From the NCBI GenBank assembly GCA_963678445.1, contig OY782877.1, positions 3,906,001-3,970,000 on the forward strand: DNA of 64,000 nt. The letters are read 5' to 3'. This stretch comes from G963678445 sp963678445 (GTDB lineage Bacteria > Hydrogenedentota > Hydrogenedentia > Hydrogenedentales > G963678445). Shown here in pieces: positions 44,691 through 52,928 of the stretch (the stretch's first letter is position 1; each line of letters opens with the position of its first letter). Below the pieces are notes generated by a model. The model was given only the letters and a program-made list of their open reading frames with translations. It made no database searches and was not told the origin of the DNA. The position numbers were made by a program, and so were the translations under genes.

Positions 44691-44797
44691 ATTTGAAAAG
44701 TTGTCCTAAAGAACGAAAGACTTGCTGCGGTCAGGGATGGTAAGGCCCATATTTCCTGGGGGGGCCTGGTCACCTTGGGGTCACTGGACTGCTTTAG
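44691..44797 (-). repeat. Dispersed repeat, minus orientation
   Basis: The minus strand reads CTAAAGCAGTCCAGTGACCCC, AAGGTGACCAGGCC, AGGAAATATGGGCCTTACC, ATCCCTGACCGCAGC, AAGTCTTTCGTTCTTTAGG, ending AATCGTCACTAAAA. Stem pairing is partly kept. The rest of 44413-44690 holds nothing supported. Confidence 0.8.
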
Positions 44798-44827
44798 TTG
44801 AATATCATGCAGGTAGATAAAAAATTA

Positions 44828-44853
44828 GGGGCGTTGATTGTATTCAACGCCCC
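44828..44853 (-). terminator. Intrinsic terminator of the 34-aa peptide gene
   Basis: GGGGCGTTGA / TCAACGCCCC, 10-bp stem with a 6-nt loop, followed on the minus strand by TAATTTTTTATC. It lies 21 bp after the stop at 44875. Confidence 0.88.
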
Positions 44854-44874
44854 AAGCGATTTACCTTAATTTGC

Positions 44875-44979
44875 TTAGATCCAGCCAAACAGCAGATCCC
44901 AAAGTTCTGCAAGCACCCAATGGATCGCCTGCAACGGCCAAGCCAAAATGTCATGAATGGTGCCAAAAAAATCGTCCAT
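44875..44979 (-). CDS. 34-aa Trp-rich amphipathic peptide
   Basis: ATG at 44979 with a GGGAGG ribosome site 8 bp upstream, stop TAA at 44875, and a strong terminator 21 bp later. The gene therefore has all parts of its own expression unit although it encodes only 34 residues. The peptide starts MDDFFGTIHDILAW and ends LWDLLFGWI, with four Trp, acidic residues spaced about 3-4 apart and a hydrophobic face: a likely membrane-binding helix. It could be a small membrane regulator, a type I toxin-like or a bacteriocin-like peptide. No family is recognised. A possible -35 TTGACA lies about 140 bp upstream (minus strand, 45117-45122). Confidence 0.7.
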   Translation of the reverse strand: MDDFFGTIHDILAWPLQAIHWVLAELWDLLFGWI

Positions 44980-45171
44980 AGATACAGCCTCCCTTTTGTA
45001 CAATTTTTTTTGGGTCAACATGCATTTTTACACAACGCAGACGACCCGCCCCTACACAGAAGCCATACACATCAGCGCGTAGGCTTGATTTCAGCGTACC
45101 GCAAGTGATTTTATTTGTCAACTGGAATTGTGCTATTCAAGCCTGTGTCTTTTTGAGAGGAGGGCGTTATT

Positions 45172-45642
45172 ATGTCGATAGAAATCGAACGAAAATTTCT
45201 GGTGCAGAAGCATTTGTGGAAGCCCCCTGCAGAGGGGGTGCGCATGCGGCAAGGCTACCTCTGCGTGGGACCGCCTGCAGCTATACGGGTTCGTGTCATT
45301 GGGGAAAACGCCGTTTTAAACATTAAACAAGCAACGGATTCAATAGTTCGTCGTGAGTATGAATATCCATTACCATGCGCGGAAGCCAATGAATTACTGG
45401 ATACATTATGTGCTGGCTCGATTATTGATAAAACGAGGTATACGTTGCCCGTCGGCAACTTGGCGTGGGAAGTGGATGTTTTTTATGGCCTTAATGAAGG
45501 ACTGGTGGTGGCGGAAATTGAGTTGCAAGATGAAAACCAATCCTTTGAAAAGCCAATCTGGTTGGGTAGAGAAGTTTCCCAGGAGTTGCGTTATTTCAAT
45601 GCCCATTTAGCGCTTCATCCGTATACAACGTGGAATCTGTGA
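45172..45642 (+). CDS. CYTH-domain protein (triphosphate tunnel family)
   Basis: 156 aa, small stand-alone CYTH domain with the N-terminal EIERKF motif, RVRV, LNIKQ, RREYEYP and late VAEIEL segments that line the tunnel and bind metal. Bacterial members hydrolyse inorganic tripolyphosphate or nucleoside triphosphates; a few are class IV adenylate cyclases. Length equals that of short tripolyphosphatases. The ATG has GAGGAGG 8 bp upstream. It is followed 45 bp later by the hydrolase-NamZ gene and may be cotranscribed. Confidence 0.9.
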   Translation: MSIEIERKFLVQKHLWKPPAEGVRMRQGYLCVGPPAAIRVRVIGENAVLNIKQATDSIVRREYEYPLPCAEANELLDTLCAGSIIDKTRYTLPVGNLAWEVDVFYGLNEGLVVAEIELQDENQSFEKPIWLGREVSQELRYFNAHLALHPYTTWNL

Positions 45643-45687
45643 GGGGAGATGAACGGCGATGCGCAATTTTGATAACGGGATTTTGCT

Positions 45688-47913
45688 ATGAATATCGATT
45701 TGAAAGAAGCTCTGGAAAAAGCCGTCGCCATGTCTAAAAGCCCGGGTGCAGTGGCTTTGGTGGGAGATAGCGAACGCGTGCTCTTTGAAGACGCCGTCGG
45801 TTGGCGGCAGAGCATTCCCCAAACCCTGCCCGCGAGTGTAGATACTATCTACGATTTAGCCTCCCTTACCAAACCTGTTGCCACGACAACAGCTATTTTG
45901 CAATTGCGTGATGCGGGTAAACTTGACCTTGAACAACCGGTTTCCGAAATTATTCCGATAGCGGCCTTTCGTAGTTTCACCATACGTCATTTGTTGACGC
46001 ATACCTCTGGTTTGCCCGGATACGCCCTGTGGTACAAAGAAATTCATGACCTCAATGAGATGATACAGCGAATTGCCGCAGCAGGGGTAGAATGGAAAGC
46101 CGGTACACGGCGTCGCTACTCCGATTTTGGCTTTATCCTGCTTGGCAAGATCGTAGAGTTGACGGCGGGCGATGCGTTGGACGCCTATTGCACAAAAAAT
46201 ATATTTACCCCTCTCGGCATGCATCGTACATCTTTTATTCCGCCAAAGGCCTGGCAAAAGAAATGTGCCCCTACCGAGCAGTGTCCATGGCGAAAACGTT
46301 TGATCCAGGGCGAGGTGCACGATGAGCATGCTTCTGCTATGGGCGGAGTGGCCGGGCATGCCGGATTGTTCAGTACTGTACAGGATCTGTCGCGTTTTTG
46401 TCGCGCCTTTCTGGAAGGGAAAGTGTTAAACGAGAAAACATTGGCCGAGGTTGAACGTATAGGGCAAGTGGCGTCTTATCCATGGCAAGGACTGGGCTGG
46501 CAGCTCGATCCATGGTCATGCGGCGCCTCTGGATTCTTACCCACACGCCGTACCTTGGGGCATACCGGTTGGACAGGGACAGCGTTGTGGATGGATCATA
46601 CGCAGAACCGTTATGCAATTTTGCTGAGCAACACCTGTCACCCAAGTCGGAAAAACCGAGACAACCAAACGTTGCGTCAGATATTTTTTCATCACGTTGC
46701 GGCGCACTATTATCCCGAAAAACGAAACGTGCATACGGGTATCGACCGGTTGGCTTGGGATTATTTTGCACCGCTTAGAGGAAAGCGCATTGGCGTGCTG
46801 ACCAATCATGCTGCCGTAGACCAGATGGGCCATTCTTTATTGGACGTGTTGCGTTTGACGCCAGACATTACAATTAAGCGCCTGTTTAGCCCCGAACATG
46901 GTTTCCGTGGACAGGCAGAGGCGGGCGAACATGTAGCAACGCAAACAAAGACAATACCGGTCATTAGCCTTTATGGCAAACGCAAACAACCTACTGCAGA
47001 GGAAGTGTCAGATCTGGATTATCTCATTGTGGATTTACCGGATATCGGCGCCCGCTATTACACGTATATGGCGACCATGAAGGCATGTATGGAGACTTGT
47101 GCAAAGACACGCATCCCCATGATTATTCTCGACCGTCCCAACCCCGTTGGGGGCGCGGTGCTGGAAGGCCCCATTGCCACCGACTACGGCAAAGACGTGT
47201 GTTGTGCTCCCATTCCGATCCGCCATGGCATGACCTTGGGCGAATTGGCCTTATATTTCAAAAAAACATTCTTTTCCGAACATCCCCTGTCCCTTCAGGT
47301 TATAGAAACGGACAGCTGGTATCGTGCACTTCACTATGAGGCATGCAGCTTACCCTGGGTAGCGCCTTCCCCCAATATACCCGATCCACAAACAGCATTG
47401 GTTTATCTCGGTACCTGCCTTTTTGAAGGGCTTAACCTGAACGAAGGGCGGGGTACAGAGACGCCCTTCCGCCTTATTGGCGCTCCCTGGTTAGATACAA
47501 AACGTGTTTTGGACACCCTTCAACCCCAAGAGACGCTCGGCTTCGAACTGTACGAACGTGCCTACACCCCACGCGCCATTCCCGGCAAGGCCAGCCATCC
47601 CCAATACCAGGACGAAGCCTGCCACGGCATTTTTATTACCCTCAAAGACCCGCAAAAAGCACGTCCGCTCACCTTGGCGGTCGCTCTGATTGTTGCGATG
47701 CATCGTTTCCATAAAAAAAGTCTGAAATTTGATCCCTTCTTTGATACGCTTGCAGGGGGAGAGGGATTGCGCACCCAGATTCAGCAAGGGAAGAGCGCCT
47801 TGGAAATTCAGGAAAGTTGGACCGCTGCTTTGGCGCAATTTGACAGAAAACGCCCCCGTCTTTACCCTACTTTGAAGCAACTACTTGAAGGGGACGAGTC
47901 CTATAAAGCCTGA
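45688..47913 (+). CDS. Serine hydrolase (beta-lactamase fold) fused to NamZ (DUF1343) exo-N-acetylmuramidase
   Basis: 741 aa. Residues 1 to about 335 are a class C beta-lactamase/penicillin-binding fold: ASLTKP with Ser59 and Lys62, RYSDFGF in place of the usual Y-S-N, and LGHTGWTG as the third box. Residues about 345-741 match DUF1343/NamZ: GVLTNHAAVD, LFSPEHGFRG, VDLPDIGARYYTY, LDRPNPVGG, GLNLNEGRGTETPF. NamZ removes N-acetylmuramic acid from non-reducing ends of peptidoglycan fragments. The fusion joins a possible esterase/amidase with a muramidase, fitting wall turnover. No signal peptide is visible, so either it acts on imported muropeptides or export is by another route. Confidence 0.92.
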   Translation: MNIDLKEALEKAVAMSKSPGAVALVGDSERVLFEDAVGWRQSIPQTLPASVDTIYDLASLTKPVATTTAILQLRDAGKLDLEQPVSEIIPIAAFRSFTIRHLLTHTSGLPGYALWYKEIHDLNEMIQRIAAAGVEWKAGTRRRYSDFGFILLGKIVELTAGDALDAYCTKNIFTPLGMHRTSFIPPKAWQKKCAPTEQCPWRKRLIQGEVHDEHASAMGGVAGHAGLFSTVQDLSRFCRAFLEGKVLNEKTLAEVERIGQVASYPWQGLGWQLDPWSCGASGFLPTRRTLGHTGWTGTALWMDHTQNRYAILLSNTCHPSRKNRDNQTLRQIFFHHVAAHYYPEKRNVHTGIDRLAWDYFAPLRGKRIGVLTNHAAVDQMGHSLLDVLRLTPDITIKRLFSPEHGFRGQAEAGEHVATQTKTIPVISLYGKRKQPTAEEVSDLDYLIVDLPDIGARYYTYMATMKACMETCAKTRIPMIILDRPNPVGGAVLEGPIATDYGKDVCCAPIPIRHGMTLGELALYFKKTFFSEHPLSLQVIETDSWYRALHYEACSLPWVAPSPNIPDPQTALVYLGTCLFEGLNLNEGRGTETPFRLIGAPWLDTKRVLDTLQPQETLGFELYERAYTPRAIPGKASHPQYQDEACHGIFITLKDPQKARPLTLAVALIVAMHRFHKKSLKFDPFFDTLAGGEGLRTQIQQGKSALEIQESWTAALAQFDRKRPRLYPTLKQLLEGDESYKA

Positions 47914-47985
47914 CGCGCGCCTTTGGATAGATATATCGGTTGTATTCAATACATGATTGCAAAAATCTATAGGAATACCGTAACG

Positions 47986-49905
47986 ATGAACAAAAACTTT
48001 TGGTTATTTTGCCTGCTTGCCCTCGTTGTACTTGCTATATCTGCCTTTCTCTGGTGGTCCTTGGATCTTCAGTACACCCCCAGCCATTACGCCCCTAAAC
48101 CCACTCCCCCCCAAGAGAAAACCTTTCCACCACTTCCACCAACTCCATCCGAACCAACCCCGGTAGAAACCCCGGTAGAAACCCCGGTAGAAACCCCGGT
48201 AGAAACCCCGGTAGAAACCCCGGTAGAAACCCCGGTAGAAACCCCGGTAGAAACCCCGGTAGAAACCCCGGTAGAAACCCCGGTAGAAACCCCGGTAGAA
48301 ACCCCGGTAGAAACCCCGGTAGAAACCCCGGTAGAAACCCCGGTAGAAACCCCGGTAGAAACCCCGGTAGAAACCCCGGTAGAAACCCCGGTAGAAACTC
48401 CGGTAGAAACCCCGACCACATCTGAGTTAAGTACGGAGGAGCAGGCAGTAGAAAGCGCACGGGCGGAGGCGGTGCGTTATCGTGATAAAGCAGCGGCTAT
48501 GGAGACTGCCGTCGCCAATGAGATGCTTTTTACTCAGGGGAAACGCCTGTTGAAGGAGGGGGATTTGCGTCGGGAACGTAAAGATGGAGCGATGGCCTTG
48601 GAGATGTATGAGACTGCGGCAACTATCTTTTCGCAACTCTGCGAATTGTCTGCTGCGCCGTTGCAGCCGAAAGTTTCCGCTGTCAATCCTGAACGGCAAC
48701 GACTGGAGGAGGTGCGTCAGGAAGCACAGCAGGCTGCAGAAACGGCCTTATGGGAACCCAAAAGCTTAAAAACAGCCCAGAATCTATTTGCAGAATTTGA
48801 GGGGAAGGAGGGAGCAGCGGAACCATTGCAACCGATAATCAAGGCTTTTGAAGCAGTTGTGGATGAGGTCAAGGAGGAGAAGACGCTGATGCAGCAGTGG
48901 GGGGAGGAATTAGCTTCTTTGGCAGCTGAAGCTGAAAAGGCGGTTGCGTCTACCTATGCACCTGGTTTTTTGAAAACTGCGCAAGACAAACAAAAACAAA
49001 TAGAAACAGCCAGAAACAAAGAGGATGTAACTGCGGCTTTTGAGGCGGCCCGAGCTGCTTATATGCAAGCGGTGAAGGAAAGTCAGGAAGCGAAAGAGCA
49101 AGCACAGGCGTCAACGAAGGAGGAGGCGACATCGGAAAAAAAAACAGAGCCGGTAGATAAGGCTGTTGAAGTTGAAGCGGGAACGATCCGGAAATTTGCG
49201 GGTATCGAATTTGTTTGGTGCCCGCCGGGTACTTTTCTTATGGGTAGTCCGGCAAGCGAACCTGAACGTGAGACCGACGAAAACCAACAAAAAGCAACCT
49301 TTGAAAAGGGGTTTTGGTTGAGCCGTTTTGAAACCATACAGTGGCAGTGGAAAGAGGTGATGGGGGAGACGCCTTCGTCATTTGTGGGGACTAATCGCCC
49401 GGTGGATTCAGTGGGGTGGGATGAGGTGCAACAGTTTATCGAGAAACTGAACCAGGAGTATGGGGACGGTTTCCGTCTACCCACTGAAGCCGAATGGGAA
49501 TACGCCTGTCGTGCAGGTACGACTACACCTTTTCATTACGGCGCCACGTTGAGTTCCGCGCAGGCCAATTATAATGGCGCGAGTTCATATAACAATGGAC
49601 AAGCGGGCGAGTTTCGTCAAAGCACGACGAATGTAGGCTCCTTTCCGCCCAATGCGTGGGGATTATATGACATGCACGGGAATGTGTGTGAATGGTGTCA
49701 GGGCCGTTTTGACAGTGCCGCGTCTGATTCCTTGGTAGATCCCTTGGCGTCCGGCGTAGAATTGCATGTGCTTCGGGGAGGGGCATGGAATTATGAGCCG
49801 CGTTATTGTCGTGCCGCTTTCCGGGATCGTAGAACGCCGCATATGCTTGCCAGTGTGTTGGGATTTCGTCTTGCCCGTGATGCGAATGAGGGGGAAGAGC
49901 CCTAA
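47986..49905 (+). CDS. Membrane-anchored SUMF1/FGE-like domain protein with PVET repeats
   Basis: 639 aa from ATG 47986 (AGGA 11 bp upstream; TTG 47923 and ATG 47953 are weaker). One membrane helix (about 5-25) and a Pro-rich start lead into 21 consecutive PVET units (residues 59-142), a helical coiled-coil-like region (about 150-395), then a C-terminal formylglycine-generating-enzyme-like domain (FVWCPPGTFLMGS, FRLPTEAEWEYACRAG, GLYDMHGNVCEW, LRGGAWN, GFRLAR). Active-site Cys pairs of true sulfatase activators are not evident, so it may be a binding member. The PVET tract is a rigid periplasmic spacer. The stop codon is given by a dispersed repeat. Confidence 0.9.
   Translation: MNKNFWLFCLLALVVLAISAFLWWSLDLQYTPSHYAPKPTPPQEKTFPPLPPTPSEPTPVETPVETPVETPVETPVETPVETPVETPVETPVETPVETPVETPVETPVETPVETPVETPVETPVETPVETPVETPVETPVETPTTSELSTEEQAVESARAEAVRYRDKAAAMETAVANEMLFTQGKRLLKEGDLRRERKDGAMALEMYETAATIFSQLCELSAAPLQPKVSAVNPERQRLEEVRQEAQQAAETALWEPKSLKTAQNLFAEFEGKEGAAEPLQPIIKAFEAVVDEVKEEKTLMQQWGEELASLAAEAEKAVASTYAPGFLKTAQDKQKQIETARNKEDVTAAFEAARAAYMQAVKESQEAKEQAQASTKEEATSEKKTEPVDKAVEVEAGTIRKFAGIEFVWCPPGTFLMGSPASEPERETDENQQKATFEKGFWLSRFETIQWQWKEVMGETPSSFVGTNRPVDSVGWDEVQQFIEKLNQEYGDGFRLPTEAEWEYACRAGTTTPFHYGATLSSAQANYNGASSYNNGQAGEFRQSTTNVGSFPPNAWGLYDMHGNVCEWCQGRFDSAASDSLVDPLASGVELHVLRGGAWNYEPRYCRAAFRDRRTPHMLASVLGFRLARDANEGEEP
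48160..48411 (+). repeat. 12-bp tandem coding repeat, 21 copies
   Basis: CCGGTAGAAACC repeated 21 times without interruption, encoding PVET. Only the twentieth copy differs, by one synonymous base (ACT for ACC). Near-identity implies recent expansion or gene-conversion-like homogenisation. The 12-bp unit preserves the frame. Confidence 0.97.
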
Positions 49906-50023
49906 AGCGGTCCAGCGACCGCAAGGTGGCCAGGGCCACACCCAGGAAATATGGTCCTTACCGTCCCTGACCGCAGCAAAAATTCCGTTTTTTATGATAA
50001 CTTTTTAGATTTTAGTCACTAAC
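49903..50023 (+). repeat. Dispersed repeat, plus orientation, long subtype
   Basis: TAAAGCGGTCCAGCGACCGC, extra GGTGGCCAGGGCCACACC, AAATATGGTCCTTACCG, TCCCTGACCGCAGC, TTTTTTATGATAAC, ending TTTTAGTCACTAAC. It gives the stop of the SUMF1-domain gene. Confidence 0.92.
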
Positions 50024-50109
50024 CGTATGCATGACAAGCGCTATACATGGGGGCTTTTCTTTGTTATAGAGGTTGACATGGGGGGGCGGAAAGCGGCAAG
50101 ATCCGCGCT

Positions 50110-50589
50110 ATGATAAACGAACACGAATTATACATGGGCTATGCGATCCGCGAAGCAGAGCGTGCAATGGAGGCGGGCGAGGTGCCGGTTGGTTGTGTGA
50201 TTGTGCATGAGAACCGGGTGATCGGCAAGGGGTATAATCAGCGGGAGACCTTGCAGGACCCGACAGCGCATGCGGAGGTCTTGGCCATTACGGCTGCTGC
50301 TGCTTCACTGGGGAGTTGGCGCTTGGAAAATACGCGCTTGTATGTGACGCTGGAGCCTTGTCCGATGTGTGCAGGCGCGATTATTCTGGCGCGCATTCCG
50401 GAAGTGTATTTTGGAGCGCACGATCCTAAGGCTGGCGTATGTGGTACCTTGATGAATCTGTTGGAAGATGATCGTTTTAATCATCGTCCTCTTGTTGCCT
50501 CGGGGGTGCGCGCAGAAGAATGCAGCGGCCTGCTTACAGGATTCTTCCGAGCGATTCGCGCTGCGAATAAGAACGCGAGGAACGCGTAG
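50110..50589 (+). CDS. tadA: tRNA adenosine(34) deaminase
   Basis: 159 aa cytidine-deaminase-fold enzyme that converts A34 of tRNA-Arg(ACG) to inosine. Zn motifs are HAE (His54, Glu56) and PCPMCAGA (Cys84, Cys87). Also present are GYNQRE and an FFRAIR C-terminal helix typical of TadA. Full length for the family. The ribosome site is weak. It is followed by a small hairpin at 50646-50665 and stands alone. Identification is firm. Confidence 0.95.
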   Translation: MINEHELYMGYAIREAERAMEAGEVPVGCVIVHENRVIGKGYNQRETLQDPTAHAEVLAITAAAASLGSWRLENTRLYVTLEPCPMCAGAIILARIPEVYFGAHDPKAGVCGTLMNLLEDDRFNHRPLVASGVRAEECSGLLTGFFRAIRAANKNARNA

Positions 50590-50645
50590 TCTGTTTTTAT
50601 GAATTGAGCAGCGGGAAATTCTTCACGTTGGACTTCTCTTAAATC

Positions 50646-50665
50646 TACAGCGATACATCGCTGTA
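50646..50665. terminator. Small hairpin after tadA
   Basis: TACAGCGA-TACA-TCGCTGTA, a perfect 8-bp stem 56 bp after the stop. No T-run, so it is only a possible 3' structure. Confidence 0.35.
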
Positions 50666-50784
50666 TCTGTAGCTTCTTATACTACGGTCTGCTGGCTGGC
50701 TAAGGGCCGGGTGTGTTTACCTTCTTTATGGTGCGCCGCAGTGCATGCGGTTTTTTTTCGTTGATTTGGAAAGGTTGTCGGGTA

Positions 50785-52308
50785 ATGTGTAGTGCGGTAG
50801 GGAAGTGTTGCGCCATAGCTGTAACGATTATGGTGTTGTTCGCGTGGGTTTGTGGTGCGGATGAAGTAACGGCGCGTGAACAGGCGTTGTTAGATACGGT
50901 GCAGCAGTTGCTGGAAGCCAATCAACGTCTGGAGGCGCGGGTGGAGCAGTTGGAGAAGCATATTGGACTCTCTCAGTCTGAACAGGAAACCCCTGAAAAA
51001 CCAGCATCACCAGTTCCTGCCACGGATACATCTGCGAAAGAGCTGCCTACATCTACTACAGCTCCTGTGCCCCCTCCTCATGCATCCGCAAAGGATAAAA
51101 TAGCATTGGAGACGTATTGGAAGCGTGGGCTTTGGTTTGAAAGTACAGACAAGGCCTATTCGGTGCATATCGGAGGACGTATTCAAACCGATTGCGCCTG
51201 GTTTGATTCACCGCGCACATTTCGTTTTCTGCAAGGCAATACACTCCTTCCGCAAGTTAGTGAAGAGGAAGACGGTGTGGAGTTTCGCCGGGCACGTTTG
51301 CAGGTAAGCGCCAGAATCTACGATGATTACATTTTTAAGGCCCAGTATGATTTTGCAGGCGACAGCGGGACGACGTCGTTTAAGGATGTTTATGTCGGTA
51401 TGTGCAATGTGCCGTATGTAGGCACGATAAAGCTGGGGCATCTCCAGGAACCTTTTGGTCTGGATGAGTTGATCAGTAATAATGATCGTACGTTTATGGA
51501 GATTGCATTGCTTAATGCCTTTATACCGGATAGGAATTATGGGCTTTTGCTTTCTAACCAGGTGTTGAATAAGCGCCTTAATTGGGCGCTGGGGGTGTTT
51601 CATACCACGGATAACAACCCGGGCGACAATGATTCGCAGGAGGATACGGGCTGGAATGTGACCGGACGCTTGACAGGGGTGACATGGTATGACAAGGAAA
51701 CGGGACGCCGGGTGTTGCATTTGGGGTGTGCGTTCAGCCATCGCGATCCGGATGGTATGCTTCGCTATCGACAACGTCCTGAGGCCCATCTGGCCAATGT
51801 GTACCTGGATACGCGACGATATAACAGTGATGGTTCTTATCGGGATATCAATGCTGATGCGGTGAATTTGTATGCCTTGGAAGCCGCCTTGCAGTGCGGT
51901 CCAGTATCGGTGCAGGGGGAGTATATGCGTAGTGAAGTGACGCCTTTTGACGGTGCGGGACTGGATTTTGATGGTTGGTACGTGCAGGCGAGCTATTTTC
52001 TAACCGGTGAGCACCGTCCTTATAGTCTGAACAGCGGCATTTTTGGCCGTGTCGTTCCGAACCATTCTTTTTCGTTACAAGGTGAAAGGGGATGGGGAGC
52101 CTGGGAACTCGCATTGCGCTATTCGGAGTTGAATTTGAACGATAGCATGGTCTACGGGGGTAGTGAAAACAATGTTGGTGTAGGGATTAATTGGTATCTC
52201 AACGGAAATGCGCGGATCATGTTGAATTATATCCATGCAGACATTACGGATGTTTTATATCACGGCGACGTGGATATCCTGCAAAGCCGTTTTCAGGTGT
52301 CGTTTTGA
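50785..52308 (+). CDS. OprO/OprP-type outer-membrane porin
   Basis: 507 aa from ATG 50785, which gives a short signal peptide (cleavage after VCGA, about 22); the open frame extends to 50713. After cleavage there is a coiled-coil segment (ALLDTVQQLLEANQRLEARV) and a Pro/Thr linker. A beta-barrel of the phosphate-selective porin O/P family follows (IGGRIQTDCAWFD, EFRRARLQVSARIYDDYIFKAQYDF, LGHLQEPFGLDEL, WALGVFHTT). The final residue is Phe (QVSF), as in outer-membrane barrels. It probably forms a trimeric channel anchored by the coiled coil; the solute is unknown. Not linked to a phosphate operon here. Confidence 0.88.
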   Translation: MCSAVGKCCAIAVTIMVLFAWVCGADEVTAREQALLDTVQQLLEANQRLEARVEQLEKHIGLSQSEQETPEKPASPVPATDTSAKELPTSTTAPVPPPHASAKDKIALETYWKRGLWFESTDKAYSVHIGGRIQTDCAWFDSPRTFRFLQGNTLLPQVSEEEDGVEFRRARLQVSARIYDDYIFKAQYDFAGDSGTTSFKDVYVGMCNVPYVGTIKLGHLQEPFGLDELISNNDRTFMEIALLNAFIPDRNYGLLLSNQVLNKRLNWALGVFHTTDNNPGDNDSQEDTGWNVTGRLTGVTWYDKETGRRVLHLGCAFSHRDPDGMLRYRQRPEAHLANVYLDTRRYNSDGSYRDINADAVNLYALEAALQCGPVSVQGEYMRSEVTPFDGAGLDFDGWYVQASYFLTGEHRPYSLNSGIFGRVVPNHSFSLQGERGWGAWELALRYSELNLNDSMVYGGSENNVGVGINWYLNGNARIMLNYIHADITDVLYHGDVDILQSRFQVSF

Positions 52309-52339
52309 TGGACGCAAACTAATACCTGTGTGGCGGGTA

Positions 52340-52927
52340 TTATTCCGAAAATACTTGGGCCGTAAACCGATATAAAGTAGCATCAGGGGCCTGCCAAGCC
52401 TCTGGGGACGCCCCTGCTTTTTCGCATACGCCGTGTAAAAACGCTTCACGCGTCCAGCCATGTTCAACAGCGACTTGAGGCAGCAATAAACCGCCACCAC
52501 GAGTGCCCACGTGATCGAGATAGAGTCCATCTTGTCCTAACTGGATATCTTCCAGGCTATGGACCTTGATGAATGGGGAATCGGCCGTCTCGTTGGGACA
52601 AAGCACAGAGATTTCAATCTGGATGTCGCTGAGTTCCACGGCCTCTACCGGTGTAAAGCGTGGGTCGCGCGTTCCTGCGTTGATCGCGTTATCCCGCACG
52701 GTTTCCGCCAAGGACTCAAGTCCTCTCGTATACCCGATACAACCCCGCAGATCGTGGTTGCGATATAACGTGACAAAGGCCCCTGTTTTTTCACGCATTC
52801 GCGGTGTGAGGGGATAGTCCTCCAGCGTCAGAACAGCGCGTGTGTGGATGTAGGTATCCAGACTGTCGCGCGCTATTTGCAATAATAACGTTTCTTCTTC
52901 CTTGTCCAAATAACAACAAAAATCCAT
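52340..52927 (-). CDS. amrA: AMMECR1-domain protein (AmmeMemoRadiSam protein A)
   Basis: 195 aa soluble protein with the AMMECR1 fold: GAFVTLYRNHDLRGCIGY, the DPRFTPV segment and LLLPQVAVEHGWTREAFL. It is the A component of the AmmeMemoRadiSam group, in which AMMECR1, Memo and a radical SAM protein co-occur; its biochemical role is unknown. It starts 1 bp after the stop of the Memo gene, so the two are cotranscribed. No AmrS-type radical SAM gene lies beside them; the one in this window at 30276 is a different (SPASM) type. Confidence 0.9.
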   Translation of the reverse strand: MDFCCYLDKEEETLLLQIARDSLDTYIHTRAVLTLEDYPLTPRMREKTGAFVTLYRNHDLRGCIGYTRGLESLAETVRDNAINAGTRDPRFTPVEAVELSDIQIEISVLCPNETADSPFIKVHSLEDIQLGQDGLYLDHVGTRGGGLLLPQVAVEHGWTREAFLHGVCEKAGASPEAWQAPDATLYRFTAQVFSE

Positions 52928-52928
52928 G

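Noticed and set aside
48087..48460. Minus-strand frames with GVST or FLPG repeats
   Set aside because: Antisense readings of the PVET 12-bp repeat; no ribosome site.
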